Source of the DNA: SVFI01 sp045588655
GTDB taxonomy: Bacteria > Bacillota > Clostridia > Lachnospirales > Lachnospiraceae
DNA length: 64,000 nt
Direction: 5' to 3'
Assembly (NCBI GenBank): GCA_045588655.1
Contig: JAZNEP010000059.1
Span: 1-64,000, forward strand
Shown here piece after piece: positions 60,743 through 64,000 of the stretch. Numbering within the stretch: the first letter of the stretch is position 1; each line of letters starts with the position of its first letter. Both the position numbers and the translations under genes were made by a program. The notes below the pieces were generated by a model. It searched no databases, was not told where the DNA came from, and saw only the letters and a list, made by a program, of their open reading frames with translations.

Positions 60743-61713
60743 TGATTACAAATTCACAACACCAAGCTATAATTTCAGAATATGAACGAATTCGTACCCG
60801 AAACCGCCATGTTCTTTCACAGAGACAGGAAGAGATTTATTCTCTTATTCCTGCTTACAAAGACCTTGCGGATTCGGTTTCCACACTTTGTATTGCACAG
60901 GGAAGAAAAATGCTTCTCGGCGATCATGCGGCTCTTGATGAAATGAAAAAGGAGCTCCATGCTCTTTCTGAGCAAAAAACAGCCCTTCTCTTAGCTCATG
61001 GCTATCCGGCCGATTATTTAGAACCGATTTATGACTGCCCGGATTGTCAAGACAGCGGCTATCTGGCAGACCGAAGCAAATGTCACTGCATGAAACAAAA
61101 GATGATTTCTCACCTTTATGAACAGTCCGGTCTTTTGCATTTGCTTGAAACAGAAAATTTTGACCATCTTTGTATGGACTATTATGACGGAGATGACCGA
61201 GTAAAATTCGAAAAAGCTGTGCAAAATGCAAGAAAATTTATTGAAGACTTCGGTTCCCACTACCACAATTTGTTTTTTTATGGTACAGTAGGTACCGGGA
61301 AGTCGTTTTTATCCTGCTGTATTGCAAAAGAGTTACTGGATGCAGGTTTTAGTGTCATGTATTTCAGCGCCAGTTCTTTATTTGATAAAATAGCAGAATA
61401 TACCTTCCGCTCTAAGGATAAAGAGGCTCTGGCTCAGTTTTACGGTGATTTGTTCGGTTGCGATCTGCTCATCATCGATGATCTGGGAACAGAAGTCACA
61501 AATTCGTTTGTTGCATCAGAATTTTTTACCTGTCTGAATGAGCGACATTTACGACAGAGAGCAACAGTCATTTCAAGCAACATTTCCCTGGAAGAACTCA
61601 GAGATCACTATTCCGAAAGAGTTTTTTCTCGGATTACAAGTAATTTTGAACTCTTGAAATTTACAGGTCAGGATATTCGTATGTACAAAAAAAGAATCGC
61701 CAACAGAAAGTGA
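60742..61713 (+). CDS. dnaC: Replicative helicase loader ATPase (DnaC/DnaI-like)
   Basis: AAA+ protein that loads the DnaB-type helicase. 323 residues: N-terminal domain with four zinc-type cysteines (CPDCQDSGYL, KCHC at about 96-117), Walker A YGTVGTGKSFLS at about 180, Walker B DLLIIDDLGTE and a sensor region (ATVISSNISLEELRDHYSER). It overlaps the dnaD gene by one base and sits 12 bases before prs. The gene is named dnaC or dnaI in different Firmicutes. Confidence 0.92.
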   Translation: MITNSQHQAIISEYERIRTRNRHVLSQRQEEIYSLIPAYKDLADSVSTLCIAQGRKMLLGDHAALDEMKKELHALSEQKTALLLAHGYPADYLEPIYDCPDCQDSGYLADRSKCHCMKQKMISHLYEQSGLLHLLETENFDHLCMDYYDGDDRVKFEKAVQNARKFIEDFGSHYHNLFFYGTVGTGKSFLSCCIAKELLDAGFSVMYFSASSLFDKIAEYTFRSKDKEALAQFYGDLFGCDLLIIDDLGTEVTNSFVASEFFTCLNERHLRQRATVISSNISLEELRDHYSERVFSRITSNFELLKFTGQDIRMYKKRIANRK

Positions 61714-61725
61714 GGATATTTCATC

Positions 61726-62913
61726 ATGCCAAAACGTGAAGAAATGCGTAATTTAGAAACTATTCCTGTAGGATCTCTTGGAATTATAGCGCTAAGAGGT
61801 TGTCAGACACTCGGAGAAAAAATTGACAAGTACCTGGTTGGATGGCGTACCGCTCGTGAAAATGCACATAAAGACAGTCTTGCCTTCAATGGCTACATGA
61901 GAGACTCTTACCTCTTAAAAACAAAAGTTCCTCGTTTCGGCTCCGGAGAAGGAAAAGGAATGATTCTCGAATCTGTGCGTGGAACCGATTTATATCTATT
62001 GGTCGACGTTGCCAACTACAGTCTGACTTATTCTTTATGTGGTCATGAAAATCGTATGTCACCGGACGATCACTATCAAGATCTGAAGCGTATCATTGCT
62101 GCTGTCGGCGGTAAAGCACGACGTATTACTGTCATTATGCCTTTCCTTTATGAAAGCAGACAGCATAAAAGATCTTCCCGTGAATCTCTGGACTGTGCAA
62201 TTGCACTTCAGGAACTTACCAGCATGGGTGTTGACAATATCATTACCTTTGATGCACACGATCCTCGTGTGCAAAACGCGATTCCGCTCAATGGATTCGA
62301 AACAGTTACACCAACCTATCAGTTTATCAAGGGATTGTTAAAAAATATTCCTGATTTGACCTTTGATTCGAATCATATGATGGTTATCAGCCCGGATGAA
62401 GGCGGTATGAGCCGTGCTATTTACATGGCGAACGTACTTGGTCTTGACATGGGTATGTTTTATAAAAGACGTGACTATACACAAATTGTAGACGGACGCA
62501 ATCCAATTGTTGCACACGAATTCCTCGGAAGCAGCGTAGAAGGTAAAGACGTCATCGTTATCGACGATATGATCAGCTCCGGAGACAGTGTTTTAGAAGT
62601 CGCTGAGCAGTTAAAAGCCCGCAAAGCCAATCGTGTATTTATCTGTTCTACGTTTGGTCTTTTCACAAATGGTCTTGCCAAATTTGACAAGGCGTATGAA
62701 GAAGGTTTGATTTACCGCATTCTTACGACCAACCTGATTTATCAGACACCGGAACTTCTCAGCAGACCATATTATATCGATTGTGATCTCAGTAAATATA
62801 TTGCTTACCTCATTGATACATTAAATCACGATGCCTCCATCAGCGATTTGTTAAATCCAAATGATCGTATCCAGGAAGCAATTACACGCTATAAAGAAAA
62901 TCAGACAACTTAA
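61726..62913 (+). CDS. prs: Ribose-phosphate pyrophosphokinase (PRPP synthetase)
   Basis: Makes PRPP from ribose-5-phosphate and ATP for purine, pyrimidine, His, Trp and NAD synthesis. 395 residues, about 75 longer than the common form, with an N-terminal extension (about 1-70) and divergent loops typical of a Lachnospiraceae-type Prs. The PRPP motif VIVIDDMISSGDSVLEVAEQ and the ATP loop YESRQHKRSSRESLDCAIA are intact. Co-directional with dnaD-dnaC and followed by a terminator. Confidence 0.93.
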   Translation: MPKREEMRNLETIPVGSLGIIALRGCQTLGEKIDKYLVGWRTARENAHKDSLAFNGYMRDSYLLKTKVPRFGSGEGKGMILESVRGTDLYLLVDVANYSLTYSLCGHENRMSPDDHYQDLKRIIAAVGGKARRITVIMPFLYESRQHKRSSRESLDCAIALQELTSMGVDNIITFDAHDPRVQNAIPLNGFETVTPTYQFIKGLLKNIPDLTFDSNHMMVISPDEGGMSRAIYMANVLGLDMGMFYKRRDYTQIVDGRNPIVAHEFLGSSVEGKDVIVIDDMISSGDSVLEVAEQLKARKANRVFICSTFGLFTNGLAKFDKAYEEGLIYRILTTNLIYQTPELLSRPYYIDCDLSKYIAYLIDTLNHDASISDLLNPNDRIQEAITRYKENQTT

Positions 62914-62935
62914 ATCACATACATTTTCAGCAATC

Positions 62936-62989
62936 AAAAAGAGTATCCGCTCCTTAAGCTCTCGCTTAATGGAACAGATACTCTTTTTT
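62936..62989. terminator. Terminator after prs
   Basis: AGAGTATC/GATACTCT stem (62940-62947 with 62977-62984) with flanking A and T runs. The 3' side overlaps the stop codon of the convergent gene 62988-63374, so it serves both. Confidence 0.75.
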
Positions 62990-63374
62990 ATTCTTCTGAT
63001 ACACTCACATCTGTTGATGGTACAATAACTGTGTTCTGCGCCGTTTCCTGCGCACTGACTACATCATCCTCTTTCAGTGGATCATAGTGTTTTTTTTCAT
63101 CAATTTCCGCCTTAAGCTGATCGATCTTTTCAAATGCCTCTTTAATGACCTTAATCTGATCTGCATATTCACAGGATGAATCATTTTTATTTGCCTTATA
63201 ATAGGCTTTACCAATCTCTTCGTACGCCTTTTTAATTACACTTTCCTGCTTTCCTACCTGAACAGAAAGTCCCGGAATTTCCGCATAATTTTTTACTCTT
63301 TTTGTCGTGTCGCTATCTTTCACTGCCTGAAAGGTCTCGCCTGCTTTTGCACTTAATTTGTTTAAAAAGTCCAT
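62988..63374 (-). CDS. Hypothetical coiled-coil protein, 128 residues
   Basis: Starts DFLNKLSAKAGETFQAVKD, then a helical segment (QESVIKKAYEEIGKAYYKAN, FEKIDQLKAEIDEKKH) and a disordered acidic tail. Similar small Firmicute proteins begin the same way and end in a zinc ribbon; no zinc cysteines are present here. No membrane segment. ATG at 63374 follows GGAGG by 8 bases. Single gene, function unknown. Confidence 0.7.
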   Translation of the reverse strand: MDFLNKLSAKAGETFQAVKDSDTTKRVKNYAEIPGLSVQVGKQESVIKKAYEEIGKAYYKANKNDSSCEYADQIKVIKEAFEKIDQLKAEIDEKKHYDPLKEDDVVSAQETAQNTVIVPSTDVSVSEE

Positions 63375-63454
63375 GCTTTCTACCTCCACAATGCTATTTT
63401 CGTATTTCTGTATTGACTATCATACATCACAACCATCAATCATGCAATTAAAAA

Positions 63455-63563
63455 TCCCCTTGAAAGGGGAAATCCGTTAGTCGAGGGGAGTGACTAACGG
63501 ATTATGAGGGGATTCCTGAAAAGCAAAGCTTTTCAGGATATAATAAAACTAAAAGTTTTATTA
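63455..63563. repeat. Array of four perfect hairpins
   Basis: Four inverted repeats follow one another: TCCCCT/AGGGGA (63455-63470, 4-base loop); a 12-base stem (63471-63482 with 63492-63503, loop GAGGGGAGT); an 11-base stem (63514-63524 with 63528-63538, loop AAA); and a 10-base stem (63541-63550 with 63554-63563, loop AAA). The CCCC of the first could alternatively pair with GGGG in the second loop or at 63507-63511. A rightward terminator lies 53 bases further. No gene lies in 63375-63688. It may be a small RNA or a mobile-element end. Confidence 0.55.
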
Positions 63564-63615
63564 CCAATATAATGTTATGCTTTTCTTAAGCACATGGATA
63601 GTATAACTCAAAAAG

Positions 63616-63639
63616 AACCATTTGTATAGTGGTTTTTTT
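63616..63639 (+). terminator. Terminator downstream of the hairpin array
   Basis: AACCA/TGGTT stem (63616-63620 with 63630-63634), 9-base loop and an 8-T run on the plus strand. prs already has a terminator 650 bases earlier, so this one may end a separate transcript covering the hairpin array. Confidence 0.5.
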
Positions 63640-63688
63640 GATTTTCTGTCGACAAATAATTTCCTCTATCGACAATATCTTCATTTAA

Positions 63689-64000
63689 TCAATTTTTCTC
63701 ATCTTGATTTATCGTAATTCTTCCAACCCGCAACACATCCGTAATTTTTGTGTTATAGGAGACTTTATGATTCGGCAAAATGTTTTGCTTATAGTACGCG
63801 CCATCATAGGATACCAGCTCCTCCCGGTAGCCGGAATACTCACTAAAATCTGTATCTTCGAAATACTCCGCAGCAAATTTTGCCACAAGCATTTTTCGTT
63901 CTTCCACTGCTGTTACAAGCTCTTGGGTCAATCCTGTCATCCTTTTTTGCTTCTCTGTCATTCGGACAAACACATCCTGCGCTTCCTTCTTTGCCTGTGT
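63689..64000 (-). CDS. C-terminal part of an unknown protein, start off the window
   Basis: The frame is open from the window edge to a stop at 63689, giving at least 103 residues. A helical segment (EKQKRMTGLTQELVTAVEER, KMLVAKFAAEYFEDTDF) is followed by a beta-rich end (YYKQNILPNHKVSYNTKITD, VLRVGRITINQ). No domain is recognised. The start lies to the right, outside the window. Confidence 0.55.
   Translation of the reverse strand, partial: TQAKKEAQDVFVRMTEKQKRMTGLTQELVTAVEERKMLVAKFAAEYFEDTDFSEYSGYREELVSYDGAYYKQNILPNHKVSYNTKITDVLRVGRITINQDEKN

Noticed and set aside
1..64000. tRNA, rRNA or CRISPR loci
   Set aside because: Reading by eye I saw no cloverleaf ending in CCA, no rRNA-like conserved blocks and no regularly spaced repeats with unique spacers; small tRNAs could still be missed without a covariance search.

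Overview
The window looks like a chromosomal segment of a spore-forming Clostridia, most likely a member of the Lachnospiraceae. Support comes from moderate-to-low GC, strong AGGAGG-type ribosome binding sites, sporulation genes (spoIID, spoIIQ, spoVT, spoVG, a SPOCS-LysM protein, a broken spoIIID), the glgC-glgD glycogen pair, two T-box leaders, DegV paralogues, a bile-salt-hydrolase-type enzyme and the murC / dnaD / dnaC / prs order. A textbook sigma-28 promoter suggests a flagellated lineage. The genus cannot be fixed from the sequence alone.

Layout. 1-2.7 kb is an eroded accessory patch: a truncated spoIIID with an apparently intact sigma-E promoter, fragments resembling mobile-element proteins, an XRE regulator with a membrane tail, two small unknown genes, then folA. 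2.8-5.6 kb holds an archaeal-type aspartyl-tRNA synthetase behind a long structured leader, and a choloylglycine hydrolase. 5.6-12.8 kb is mostly leftward housekeeping: CarD regulator, NlpC/P60 hydrolase plus a foldase lipoprotein, DUF1934, murI, a GntR regulator and ispE. 12.9-17.5 kb has the SPOCS-LysM spore protein and pyrC-pyrK-pyrD. 17.6-26 kb contains envelope genes (plsC, murF, ddl, a GH9-related lipoprotein), an amidohydrolase and the engulfment pair spoIID-spoIIQ.

26-28.5 kb is trpBA alone behind a tryptophan T-box. 28.5-34.3 kb has a calcium-binding protein under a sigma-28 promoter, an aconitase-family hydratase and two tandem DegV genes. 34.3-42.7 kb has glgP, ileS with its own T-box, pncB and spoVT. 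42.9-49.4 kb has an AEC transporter, a membrane GGDEF protein, an XRE regulator, an alanine symporter, a PurF-like protein with a degraded glutaminase site, and a third DegV. 49.5-57.6 kb carries mfd-pth, a threonine-aldolase-type enzyme, spoVG and glgD-glgC. 58-63 kb runs rightward: murC, a cluster of DnaA boxes, dnaD-dnaC and prs. The last kilobase has a small unknown gene, four tandem perfect hairpins with a terminator, and the end of a gene leaving the window.

How parts connect. glgC/glgD make the glucosyl donor for glycogen and glgP degrades the polymer. murI, murC, ddl and murF supply peptidoglycan precursors. spoIID and spoIIQ act on opposite sides of the engulfment septum and carry sigma-E-like and sigma-F-like promoters respectively. 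dnaD and dnaC are helicase-loading genes placed just after a DnaA-box array.

The points I consider most worth a second look are: (1) a sigma-E promoter lying in the loop of the pyr terminator, whose 3' arm also hides the next gene's ribosome binding site; (2) the DnaA-box cluster, including three contiguous boxes, upstream of dnaD-dnaC; (3) the sigma-28-driven EF-hand protein; (4) the truncated spoIIID; (5) the unclassified leader of the archaeal-type aspartyl-tRNA synthetase; (6) the four-hairpin array near the right end.
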